This document shows, one piece after another, positions 10,516-23,179 of a DNA stretch of 64,000 bases. Origin of the DNA: Bimastos eiseni. Taxonomy: Eukaryota > Annelida > Clitellata > Crassiclitellata > Lumbricidae. Where the stretch lies: the NCBI GenBank assembly GCA_959347315.1, contig OY365822.1:7715234-7779233 (forward strand), in the 5' to 3' direction. The position numbers and the translations under genes are program-made. Below the pieces are notes generated by a model. It saw nothing but the letters and a program-made list of their open reading frames with translations. It was not told the origin of the DNA and did no database searches. Position 1 is the first letter of the stretch. Each line of letters opens with the position of its first letter.

Positions 10516-10808
10516 TTTCTGGCTATATATAACGCGCCGTCCTCAGAAGTAAATTTCTGTCGACGGCGACGGTCTATATTGTCTGACGTTAAACTCAGCG
10601 CAGTGAGGACTTGTAGAGAGACAGGCGTCGCAACCGTCGTCCGTAGAATGTCATTTCATCTTCGTTGCATCTCACACGTTAGTGCAAATAATATTATTTT
10701 TATTATATTATACGTTTTCACGAATGAGTTTTGGATATGTTTATACTGCGCCATTGAGGGCAGCATGACCATTATAAGAGACCTTACGGAAAAGTGCGTT
10801 AACAGGTA
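10515..10808 (+). promoter_or_regulatory. Orphan TATA promoter and noncoding first exon
   Basis: TATATATAAC lies at 10524-10533, with the same downstream block as the gene C promoter (CCGTCCTCAGAAGTAAATTT). The candidate noncoding exon runs from about 10,555 to a donor at 10805 (AACAG/GTAAC). In gene C this leads to a BIR exon; here the sequence runs into the satellite at 11,170, so no gene body follows directly. Evidence is by paralogy; transcription is not shown. Confidence 0.5.
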
Positions 10809-10949
10809 ACAATAGTAGTGATGAAGTCGTTTATTTTGTTAGTGGCACTTATTGCTGGAACACAGCTAGGGTTTCACAAAAGCCACGGCTACATAGAGAG
10901 ATAATATATTGTAGCAATTGCTGGAATTATTGTCAGCGGGTGGGTTGAG

Positions 10950-11170
10950 ATTACTTATATATATATATATATATATAGAACAATAGGCATACAATTTATT
11001 GCGTCATTTGCCGAAAGTTGGGAGTCGTTTGAGCGAGGCAGGATGACTTAATTCCACCGGAAACAGAGCACTGGACGTGTCTATCGCACTAGATGATGGG
11101 CTGAAGTATACAATCCTCGACTGAAGTTACTCGCTCCTCTGTGGTTGAAGTTCCAGTCGGAAGACAACTC
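10950..11170 (+). other. First-intron segment homologous to 57,250-57,477
   Basis: After a short (TA)n at about 10,957-10,976, it runs parallel to gene C intron 1, with CTCCTCTGTGGTTGAAGTTC and GGGGCGCAGCCA shared. Similarity stops at about 11,170, where the first tandem array starts. Related blocks are at about 37,965-38,170 and 38,540-38,700 in gene B. Confidence 0.65.
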
Positions 11171-11420
11171 AGGGGCGCAGCCACTGAGAGACCGAGAGAC
11201 GTCGACACTAAGAGACTGAGAGACGTCGACACTGAGAGACTGAGAGACGTCGACTCTGAGAAACTGAGAGACGTCGACACTGAGACGTCGACACTGAGAC
11301 ACTGAGAGACGTCGACACTGAGACGTCGACAATGAGACGTCGACACTGAGACTAAGACGTCGACAATTAGACGTCGACACACACTGAGACTGAGACGTCG
11401 ACAATCAGACTGAAACGTAG
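11170..11420. repeat. Tandem array 1: GACGTCGACACTGA units
   Basis: There are about a dozen imperfect copies of GAGACGTCGACACT (14 bp), some lengthened by GAGACTGA. Each holds the overlapping palindromes GACGTC and GTCGAC. The minus-strand S/V/D-rich ORFs are repeat translations. Confidence 0.9.
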
Positions 11421-11800
11421 ACACTGAAGCTGAGGATGAGGCTGAGGATTGAGGATTGAAGATTGATGATTGAGGATGGAGGATGGAGGATTCAGGATTT
11501 AGGATGGAAGATTGACGATTGAGGATGGAGGATGCAGGATGGAGGATGGAGGATTGACGATTGAGGATGGACGATGGAGGATGGAGGTTGGAGGATGGAG
11601 GATTGAGGATTGAGGATTGAGGATGGAGGATGAAGGATGGAGGATGGAGGATTGAAGATTGAGGATTGAGAATGGAGGATGGAGGATTGAGGTTGGAGGA
11701 TGGAGGATTGAGGTTGGAGGATGGAGGATTAAAGAGTGAAGATTGAGGATGGAGGATGGAGGAGGGAGGATGAAGGATTGGAGGAGGGAGGATGGGAGGA
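11421..11800. repeat. Tandem array 2: 7-bp GGATTGA/GGATGGA units
   Basis: Around fifty 7-bp units alternate between GAGGATT-type and GAGGATG-type. The plus strand is almost free of C. It leads without a gap into the large satellite, with a transition at about 11,795-11,815 (GGATTGACGGACTG). Confidence 0.9.
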
Positions 11801-14800
11801 GGATTGACGGACTGCTACTAGACGGACTGGTGACTGTTGCTGGACTGACTTAACGAACTGGTGACTGCTGCTGTACGGACTGGACGGACTGGTGACTGCT
11901 GCTGGACGGACTGGATGGACTGGTGACTGCTGCTGGATGGACTGGTGACTGCTGCTGGACGGACTGGTGACTGCTGCTGGACGGATTGGACGGACTGGTG
12001 ACTGCAGCTGGACGGACTGGACAGACTGGTGACTGCTGCTGGACGGACAGGGCGGATTGGTGACTGATGTTTTCACGGACTGGTGACTGCTGCTTGACGG
12101 ACTGGTGACTGCCGCTGGCCGAACTGGACGGACTGGTGACTGCTGCTGGACGGACTGAACGGACTGGTGACATCTGCTGGACGGACTGGCGCACTGGACG
12201 AACTGGTGACATCTGCTGGAGGGACTGGCGGACTGGAAGGACTGGTGACTGCTGCTGGACGGACTGGACGGACCGGACGGACTGGTGACTGATGTTTTCA
12301 AGGACTGGTGACTGCTGCTGGACGGTCTGAACGGAATGATGACTGCTGCTGGACGGACTGGTGACTGCTGCTCGACGGACTGGACGGACTGGTGACTGCT
12401 GCTGGAGGAACTTGACGGACTGGTGACTGCTGCTGTACGGACTGGACGGACTGGTGACTGCTGCTGGACGGACTGGATGGACTGGTGACTGCTGCTGGAT
12501 GGACTGGTGACTGCTGCTGGACGGACTGGTGACTGCTGCTGGACGGACTGGATGGACTGGTGACTGCTGCTGGATGGACTGGTGACTGCTGCTGGACGGA
12601 CTGGTGACTGCTGCTGGACGGATTGGACGGACTGGTGACTGCAGCTGGACGGACTGGACAGACTGGTGACTGCTGCTGGACGGACAGGGCGGATTGGTGA
12701 CTGATGTTTTCACGGACTGGTGACTGCTGCTTGACGGACTGGTGACTGCCGCTGGCCGAACTGGACGGACTGGTGACTGCTGCTGGACGGACTGAACGGA
12801 CTGGTGACATCTGCTGGACGGACTGGCGCACTGGACGAACTGGTGACATCTGCTGGAGGGACTGGCGGACTGGAAGGACTGGTGACTGCTGCTGGACGGA
12901 CTGGACGGACCGGACGGACTGGTGACTGATGTTTTCAAGGACTGGTGACTGCTGCTGGACGGTCTGAACGGAATGATGACTGCTGCTGGACGGACTGGTG
13001 ACTGCTGCTCGACGGACTGGACGGACTGGTGACTGCTGCTGGAGGAACTTGACGGACTGGTGACTGCTGCTGGTCGGACTGAACGGACTGGTGACTGCTG
13101 CTTGTCGGACTGGACGGACTTGACGAACTGGTGACTGCTGCTGGACGGATTGGGCGGACTGTTGACTGTTGCTGGACACGCTGGTGACTGCTGCTGCCAG
13201 GACTTGACGGACTGGTGACTGCTGCTGGACGAGCTGGACTGACTGGTGACTGCTGCTAAACGGACTGGACGGACTGGTGGCTGCTGCTGGTCGAACTGAA
13301 CGGACTGGTGACTGCTGCTTGTCGGACTGGACGGACTGGACGGACTGGTGACTGCTGCTGGACGGACTGGACGGACTGGTGACTGCTGCTTGTCGGACTG
13401 GACGGAGTGGACGGACTGGTTACTGCTGCTGGACGGACTGGACTTACTGGTGACTGCTGCTGGCCAAACTGGACGGACTGCTGTTGGACGGATTGGACGG
13501 ATTGGACGGATTGTACGGACTGGTGATTGATGCTGAACTGTCTGGACGGACTGGTGACATCTGCTGGACGGACTGGACGGACTCCACAGACTGGTCACTA
13601 CTGCTGGACGGACTGAACGAACTGGTGACTGCTGCTTGACGGACTGGATAGACTTGTGACTGATGCTGTATGGACTGGTGACTGATGCTGGAAGGAGTGG
13701 ACGGACTTGTGACTGCTGCTGGACTGACTGGACGGGCTGGTGACTGGTGCTGGACGGACTGGACGGACTGCTGCTGGACCGATTGGACGGATTGTACGGA
13801 CTGGTGACTGATGCTGAACTGTCTGGACGAACTGGTGACATCTGCTGGAGGGACTGGCGGACTGGAAGGACTGGTGACTGCTGCTGGACGGACTGGACGG
13901 ACCGGACGGACTGGTGACTGATGTTTTCAAGGACTGGTGACTGCTGCTGGACGGTCTGAACGGAATGATGACTGCTGCTGGACGAACTGGAGACTGCTGC
14001 TTGTCGGACTGGACGGACTGGTGACTGCTGCTGGACGGACTGGCCGAACTGGTTACTGCTGCTGGACGGACTGGTGACTGCTGCTGGACGGAGTGGACGG
14101 ACTGGTGACATCTGCTGGACGGACTGGATAGATTGATGACTGCTTCTGGATGGACTGGACGGACTGGTGACTGGTGCTGGACGAGCTGGACTGACTGGTG
14201 ACTGCTGCTAAACGGACTGGACGGACTGGTGGCTGCTGCTGGTCGTACTGAACGGACTAGAGACTGCTGCTTGTCGGACTGGACGGACTGGACGGACTGG
14301 TGACTGCTGCTGGACGGACTGGACGGACTTGTGACTGCTGCTGGACGGACTGGACGGACTGGTGACTGCTGCTGGACACCCTGCACGGACTGGTGACTGC
14401 TGCTGGACTGAGTGGACGGACTGGTTACTGCTGCTGGACACCCTGCACGGACTGGTGACTGCTGCTCGACGGACTGGACGAACTGGTTACTGCTGCTGGA
14501 CGGACTAGACGGACTGGTGACTGCTGCTGGACGGACTGGACGGGCTGGTGACTGCTGCTGGACGGACTTGACGAACTGGTGACTGCTGCTGGACGGACTG
14601 GAATGACTGGTGGCTGCTGCTGGCCGGACTGGACGGACTGGTTACTGCTGCTGGACGGACTGGACGGACTGGTGACTGCAGCTGGACGGACTGGACGGAC
14701 TGGTGACTGCTGCTGGACGGACTGCTGACTGCTGCTGGACGGACGATTCGGGCTGGTAACTGCTGCTGTACGGATTGGACGGTCTGTTCGGACTGGTGAC

Positions 14801-15889
14801 TGATGCTGAACTGACTGGACGGACTGGTGACATCTGCTGGATGGACTGGCGGACTGGACAGAGTTGTGACATCTGCAGGACGGTCTGGACGGGCTGGTGA
14901 CTGCTGCTGGACGGACTGGACGGACTGGACGGACTGGTGACTGCTGCTGGACGGACTGGACGGACTGGTTACTGCTGCTGGACGGACTGGACTTACTGGT
15001 GACTGCTGCTGGCCAAACTGGACGGACTGCTGTTGGACGGATTGGACGGATTGTACGGACTGGTGATTGATGCTGAACTGCCTGGACGGACTGGTGACAT
15101 CTGCTGGACGGACTGGACGGACTCCACAGACTGGTCACTACTGCTGGACGGACTGAACGAACTGGTGACTGCTGCTTGACGGACTGGATAGACTTGTGAC
15201 TGATGCTGTATGGACTGGTGACATCTGCTGGACGGACTGGTGACTGATGTTTTCACGGACTGGTGACAGCTGCTGGACGCACTGGACGGACTGGTGACTG
15301 CTGTTGGACGGACTGGACGGACTGGTTACTGCTGCTGGACACCCTGCACCGACTGGTTACTGCTGCTGGACGGACTGGACGGACTGGCGGCTGCTGCTGG
15401 ACTGACTTAACGGACTGGTGACTGCTGCTAAACGGAGAGGACGGACTGGTGCCTGCAGCTGGACGGGCTGGACAGACTGGTGACTGCTGCTGGACGGACT
15501 GGATAGACTGGTGACTGCTGCTGGATGGACTGGACGGACTGGTGACTGCTGCTGGACGGACTGGACGGACTTGTGACTGCTGCTGGACGGACTGGATGGA
15601 CTTGTGACTGCTGCTGGACGGACTGGACGGACTGGTGACTGCTGCTGGACGGACTGGACGGACTAGTTACTGCTGCTGGACGGACTGGACTTACTGGTGA
15701 CTGCTGTTGGCCAAACTGGACGGACTGCTGCTGGACGGATTGGACGGATTGTACGGACTGGTGATTGATGCTGAACTGTCTGGACGGACTGGTGACATCT
15801 GCTGGACGGACTGGACGGACTCGACAGACTGGTCACTACTGCTGGACGGACTGAACGAACTGGTGACTGCTGCTCGACGGACTGGATAG

Positions 15890-18160
15890 ACTTGTGACTG
15901 ATGCTGTATGGACTGGTGACTGATGCTGGAAGGAGTGGACGGACTTGTGACTGCTGCTGGACTGACTGGACGGACTAGTGACTGCAGCTGGACGGACTGG
16001 ACGGACTGGTGACTGCTGCTGGACGGACTGTACGGACTGGTGACTGCTGCTGGACGGACTGCTCACTGCTGCTGGATGGACGATACGGGCTGGTGACTGC
16101 TGCTGGAGGGACTGGACGGACTGGACGGACTGGTGACTGCTGCTGGACGGACTGGCGGCTGCTGCTGGATGGTCTGGACTGACGGGTGACTGCTGCTGGA
16201 CGGACTGGACGGTCTTGTGACTGCTGCTGGACACCCTGCACGGACTGGTGACTGCTGCTGGACACCCTGCACCGACTGGTTACTGCTGCTGGACGGACTG
16301 GACGGACTGGCGGCTGCTGCTGGACTGACTTAACGGACTGGTGACTGCTGCTAAGCGGACAGGACGGACTTGTGACTGCTGCTGGACGGACTGGACGGAC
16401 TGGTGACTGCTGCTGGATGGACTGGATAGACTGGTGACTGCTGCTGGATGGACTGGACGGACTGGTGACTGCTGCTGGACGGACTGGACGGACTTGTGAC
16501 TGCTGCTGGACACCCTGCACGGACTGGTGACTGCTGCTGGACACCCTGCACCGACTGGTTACTGCTGCTGGACGGACTGGACGGACTGGCGGCTGCTGCT
16601 GGACTGACTTAACGGACTGGTGACTGCTGCTAAGCGGACAAGACGGACTGGTGCCTGCAGCTGGACGGGCTGGACAGACTGGTGACTGCTGCTGGACGGA
16701 CCGGATAGACTGGTGACTGCTGCTGGATGGACTGGACGGACTGGTGACTGCTGCTGGACGGACTGGACGGACTTGTGACTGGTGCTGGACGGACTGGATG
16801 GACTGGTGACTGCTGCTGGACGGACTGGATAGACTGGTGACTGCTGCTGGACGGACTGCTCACTGCTGCTGTATGGACGATACGGGCTGGTGACTGCTGC
16901 TGGAGGGACTGGACGGACTGGACGGACTGGTGACTGCTGCTGGACGGACTGGCGGCTGCTGCTGGATGGTCTGGACGGACGGGTGACTGCTGCTAAACGG
17001 ACAGGACGGACTTGTGACTGCTGCTGGACGGACTGGTGACTGCTGCTGGATGGACTGGATAGACTGGTGACTGCTGCTGGATGGACTGGACGGACTGGTG
17101 ACTGCTGCTGGACGGACTGGACGGACTTGTGACTGCTGCTGGACACCCTGCACGGACTGGTGACTGCTGCTGGACACCCTGCACCGACTGGTTACTGCTG
17201 CTGGACGGACTGGCGGCTGCTGCTGGACTGACTTAACGGACTGGTGACTGCTGCTAAACGGACAGGACGGACTTGTGACTGCTGCTGGACGGACTGGACG
17301 AACTGGTGACTGCTGCTGGATGGACTGGATAGACTGGTGACTGCTGCTGGATGGACTGGACGGACTGGTGACTGCTGCTGGACGGACTGGACGGACTTGT
17401 GACTGCTGCTGGACACCCTGCACGGACTGGTGACTGCTGCTGGACACCCTGCACCGACTGGTTACTGCTGCTGGACGGACTGGACGGACTGGCGGCTGCT
17501 GCTGGACTGACTTAACGGACTGGTGACTGCTGCTAAACGGACAAGACGGACTGGTGCCTGCAGCTGGACGGGCTGGACAGACTGGTGACTGCTGCTGGAC
17601 GGACCGGATAGACTGGTGACTGCTGCTGGATGGACTGGACGGACTGGTGACTGCTGCTGGACGGACTGGACGGACTTGTGACTGGTGCTGGACGGACTGG
17701 ATGGACTGGTGACTGCTGCTGGACGGACTGCTGACTGCTGCTGTATGGACGATACGGGCTGGTGACTGCTGCTGGAGGGACTGGACGGACTGGACGGACT
17801 GGTGACTGCTGCTGGACGGACTGGCGGCTGCTGCTGGATGGTCTGGACGGACGGGTGACTGCTGCTAAACGGACAGGACGGACTTGTGACTGCTGCTGGA
17901 CGGACTGGACGGACTGGTGACTGCTGCTGGATGGACTGGATAGACTGGTGACTGCTGCTGGATGGACTGGACGGACTGGTGACTGCTGCTGGACGGACTG
18001 GACGGACTTGTGACTGCTGCTGGACACCCTGCACGGACTGGTGACTGCTGCTGGACACCCTGCACCGACCGGGTTCTGCTGCTGGACGGACTGGACGGAC
18101 TGGCGGCTGCTGCTGGACTGACTTAACGGACTGGTGACTGCTGCTAAACGGACAGGACGG
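15890..18160. repeat. Higher-order repeat within satellite, copy 1 (offset about 3.24 kb)
   Basis: Landmarks recur 3,236 bases downstream: CGATACGGGCTGG at 16,081 and 19,317, and the block 16,559-17,146 against 19,795-20,382. After 17,200 the offset becomes 3,245 because one 9-bp spacer is missing here. The second copy spans about 19,126-21,400. The amplification unit is thus a multi-kilobase block, not single 31-bp units. Confidence 0.75.
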
Positions 18161-21100
18161 ACTTATGACTGCTGCTGGACGGACTGGACGGACTTGTGAC
18201 TGGTGCTGGACGGACTGGATGGACTTGTGACTGCTGCTGGACGGACTGGACGGACTGGTGACTGCTGCTGGACGGACTGGACGGACTGGTTACTGCTGCT
18301 GGACGGACTGGACTTACTGGTGACTGCTGCTGGCCAAACTGGACGGACTGCTGCTGGACGGATTGGACGGATTGTACGGACTGGTGATTGATGCTGAACT
18401 GTCTGGACGGACTGGTGACATCTGCTGGACGGACTGGACGGACTCGACAGACTGGTCACTACTGCTGGACGGACTGAACGAACTGGTGACTGCTGCTCGA
18501 CGGACTGGATAGACTTGTGACTGATGCTGTATGGACTGGTGACTGATGCTGGAAGGAGTGGACGGACTTGTGACTGCTGCTGGACTGACTGGACGGACTG
18601 GTGACTGGTGCTGGACGGACTGGACTGACTGCTGCTGGGCGGATTGGACGGATTGTACGGACTGGTGACTGCTCCTGGACACCCTGTACGGACTGGTGAC
18701 TGCTGCTGGACACCCTGCACCGACTGGTGACTGCTGCTAAGCGGACAGGACGGACTGGTGCCTGCAGCTGGACGGGCTGGATAGACTGGTGACTGCTGCT
18801 GGATGGACTGGACGGACTGGTGACTGCTGCTGGACGGACTGGACGGACTTGTGACTGCTGCTGGACGGACTGGACGGACTGGTGACTGCTGCTGGATGGA
18901 CTGGATAGACTGGTGACTGCTGCTGGATGGACTGGACGGACTGGTGACTGCTGCTGGACGGACTGGACGGACTTGTGACTGCTGCTGGACACCCTGCACG
19001 GACTGGTGACTGCTGCTGGACACCCTGCACCGACTGGTTACTGCTGCTGGACGGACTGGACGGACTGGCGGCTGCTGCTGGACTGACTTAACGGACTGGT
19101 GACTGCTGCTCGACGGACTGGATAGACTTGTGACTGATGCTGTATGGACTGGTGACTGATGCTGGAAGGAGTGGACGGACTTGTGACTGCTGCTGGACTG
19201 ACTGGACGGACTAGTGACTGCAGCTGGACGGACTGGACGGACTGGTGACTGCTGCTGGACGGACTGTACGGACTGGTGACTGCTGCTGGACGGACTGCTC
19301 ACTGCTGCTGGATGGACGATACGGGCTGGTGACTGCTGCTGGAGGGACTGGACGGACTGGACGGACTGGTGACTGCTGCTGGACGGACTGGCGGCTGCTG
19401 CTGGATGGTCTGGACTGACGGGTGACTGCTGCTGGACGGACTGGACGGTCTTGTGACTGCTGCTGGACACCCTGCACGGACTGGTGACTGCTGCTGGACA
19501 CCCTGCACCGACTGGTTACTGCTGCTGGACGGACTGGACGGACTGGCGGCTGCTGCTGGACTGACTTAACGGACTGGTGACTGCTGCTAAGCGGACAGGA
19601 CGGACTTGTGACTGCTGCTGGACGGACTGGACGGACTGGTGACTGCTGCTGGATGGACTGGATAGACTGGTGACTGCTGCTGGATGGACTGGACGGACTG
19701 GTGACTGCTGCTGGACGGACTGGACGGACTTGTGACTGCTGCTGGACACCCTGCACGGACTGGTGACTGCTGCTGGACACCCTGCACCGACTGGTTACTG
19801 CTGCTGGACGGACTGGACGGACTGGCGGCTGCTGCTGGACTGACTTAACGGACTGGTGACTGCTGCTAAACGGACAAGACGGACTGGTGCCTGCAGCTGG
19901 ACGGGCTGGACAGACTGGTGACTGCTGCTGGACGGACCGGATAGACTGGTGACTGCTGCTGGATGGACTGGACGGACTGGTGACTGCTGCTGGACGGACT
20001 GGACGGACTTGTGACTGGTGCTGGACGGACTGGATGGACTGGTGACTGCTGCTGGACGGACTGGATAGACTGGTGACTGCTGCTGGACGGACTGCTCACT
20101 GCTGCTGTATGGACGATACGGGCTGGTGACTGCTGCTGGAGGGACTGGACGGACTGGACGGACTGGTGACTGCTGCTGGACGGACTGGCGGCTGCTGCTG
20201 GATGGTCTGGACGGACGGGTGACTGCTGCTAAACGGACAGGACGGACTTGTGACTGCTGCTGGACGGACTGGTGACTGCTGCTGGATGGACTGGATAGAC
20301 TGGTGACTGCTGCTGGATGGACTGGACGGACTGGTGACTGCTGCTGGACGGACTGGACGGACTTGTGACTGCTGCTGGACACCCTGCACGGACTGGTGAC
20401 TGCTGCTGGACACCCTGCACCGACTGGTTACTGCTGCTGGACGGACTGGACGGACTGGCGGCTGCTGCTGGACTGACTTAACGGACTGGTGACTGCTGCT
20501 AAACGGACAGGACGGACTTGTGACTGCTGCTGGACGGACTGGACGAACTGGTGACTGCTGCTGGATGGACTGGATAGACTGGTGACTGCTGCTGGATGGA
20601 CTGGACGGACTGGTGACTGCTGCTGGACGGACTGGACGGACTTGTGACTGCTGCTGGACACCCTGCACGGACTGGTGACTGCTGCTGGACACCCTGCACC
20701 GACTGGTTACTGCTGCTGGACGGACTGGACGGACTGGCGGCTGCTGCTGGACTGACTTAACGGACTGGTGACTGCTGCTAAACGGACAAGACGGACTGGT
20801 GCCTGCAGCTGGACGGGCTGGACAGACTGGTGACTGCTGCTGGACGGACCGGATAGACTGGTGACTGCTGCTGGATGGACTGGACGGACTGGTGACTGCT
20901 GCTGGACGGACTGGACGGACTTGTGACTGGTGCTGGACGGACTGGATGGACTGGTGACTGCTGCTGGACGGACTGGATAGACTGGTGACTGCTGCTGGAC
21001 GGACTGCTGACTGCTGCTGTATGGACGATACGGGCTGGTGACTGCTGCTGGAGGGACTGGACGGACTGGACGGACTGGTGACTGCTGCTGGACGGACTGG

Positions 21101-23179
21101 CGGCTGCTGCTGGATGGTCTGGACGGACGGGTGACTGCTGCTAAACGGACAGGACGGACTTGTGACTGCTGCTGGACGGACTGGACGGACTGGTGACTGC
21201 TGCTGGATGGACTGGATAGACTGGTGACTGCTGCTGGATGGACTGGACGGACTGGTGACTGCTGCTGGACGGACTGGACGGACTTGTGACTGCTGCTGGA
21301 CACCCTGCACGGACTGGTGACTGCTGCTGGACACCCTGCACCGACTGGTTACTGCTGCTGGACGGACTGGACGGACTGGCGGCTGCTGCTGGCCAAACTG
21401 GACGGACTGCTGCTGGACGGATTGGACGGATTGTACGGACTGGTGATTGATGCTGAACTGTCTGGACGGACTGGTGACATCTGCTGGACGGACTGGACGG
21501 ACTCGACAGACTGGTCACTACTGCTGGACGGACTGAACGAACTGGTGACTGCTGCTCGACGGACTGGATAGACTTGTGACTGATGCTGTATGGACTGGTG
21601 ACTGATGCTGGAAGGAGTGGACGGACTTGTGACTGCTGCTGGACTGACTGGACGGACTGGTGACTGGTGCTGGACGGACTGGACTGACTGCTGCTGGGCG
21701 GATTGGACGGATTGTACGGACTGGTGACTGCTCCTGGACACCCTGTACGGACTGGTGACTGCTGCTGGACACCCTGCACCGACTGGTGACTGCTGCTAAG
21801 CGGACAGGACGGACTGGTGCCTGCAGCTGGACGGGCTGGATAGACTGGTGACTGCTGCTGGATGGACTGGACGGACTGGTGACTGCTGCTGGACGGACTG
21901 GACGGACTTGTGACTGCTGCTGGACGGACTGGACGGACTGGTGACTGCTGCTGGACACCCTGCACGGACTGGTGACTGCTGCTGGACACCCTCCACCGAC
22001 TGGTTACTGCTGCTGGACGGACTGGACGGACTGGTGGCTGCTGCTGGACGGACTGGTGACTGCTGCTGGACACCCTGCACGGACTGGTGACTGCTGCTGG
22101 ACACCCTGCACGGACTGGTTACTGCTGCTGGACGGACTGGACGGACTGGTGGCTGCTGCTGGACTGACTGGACGGACTGGTGACTGCTGCTGGACGGACT
22201 GGACGGACTGGTTACTGCTGCTGGTCGGACTGGACTTACTGGTGACTGCTGCTGGCCAAACTGGACGGACTGCTGCTGGACGGATTGGACGGATTGTACG
22301 GACTGTGATTGATGCTGAACTGTCTGGACGGACTGGTGACATCTGCTGGACGGACTGGACGGACTCGACAGACTGGTCACTACTGCTGGACGGACTGAAC
22401 GAACTGGTGACTGCTGCTCGACGGACTGGATAGACTTGTGACTGATGCTGTATGGACTGGTGACTGATGCTGGAAGGAGTGGACGGACTTGTGACTGCTG
22501 CTGGACTGACTGGACGGACTGGTGACTGCAGCTGGACGGACTGTACGGACTGGTGACTGCTGCTGGACGGACTGTACGGACTGGTGACTGCTGCTGGACA
22601 GACTGCTCACTGCTGCTGGATGGACGATACGGGCTGGTGACTGCTGCTGGAGGGACTGGACGGACTGGACGGACTGGTGACTGCTGCTGGAGGGAGTGGC
22701 GGCTGCTGCTGGATGGTCTGGACGGACGGGTGACTGCTGCTAAACGGACAGGACGGACTTGTGACTGCTGCTGGACGGACTGGACTGACTGGTGACTGGT
22801 GCTGGACGGACTGGATAGACTGGTGACTGCTGCTGGACGGACTGCTCACTGCTGATGGATGGACGATACGGGCTGGTGACTGCTGCTGGAGGGACTGGAC
22901 GGACTGGACGGACTGGTGACTGCTGCTGGACGGACTGGCGGCTGCAGCTGGATGGTCTGGACGGACGGGTGACTGCTGCTAAACGGACAGGACGGACTTG
23001 TGACTGCTGCTGGACGGACTGGACGGACTGGTGACTGCTGCTGGACGGACTGGATAGACTGTTGCTGGATGGACTGGACGGACTGGTGACTGCTGCTGGA
23101 CGGACTGGACGGACTTGTGACTGCTGCTGGACACCCTGCACGGACTGGTGACTGCTGCTGGACACCCTGCACCGACTGG

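Noticed and set aside
11081..11424. S/V/D/R-rich minus-strand ORFs
   Set aside because: They are translations of the GACGTCGACACTGA tandem array.
11850..14111. A 753-codon minus-strand ORF, and dozens of similar S/Q/P-rich ORFs, as protein-coding genes
   Set aside because: They follow from a stop-free tandem unit that is open in all three minus frames. Overlapping ORFs in every frame encode the same peptide, with no splice signals or promoter.
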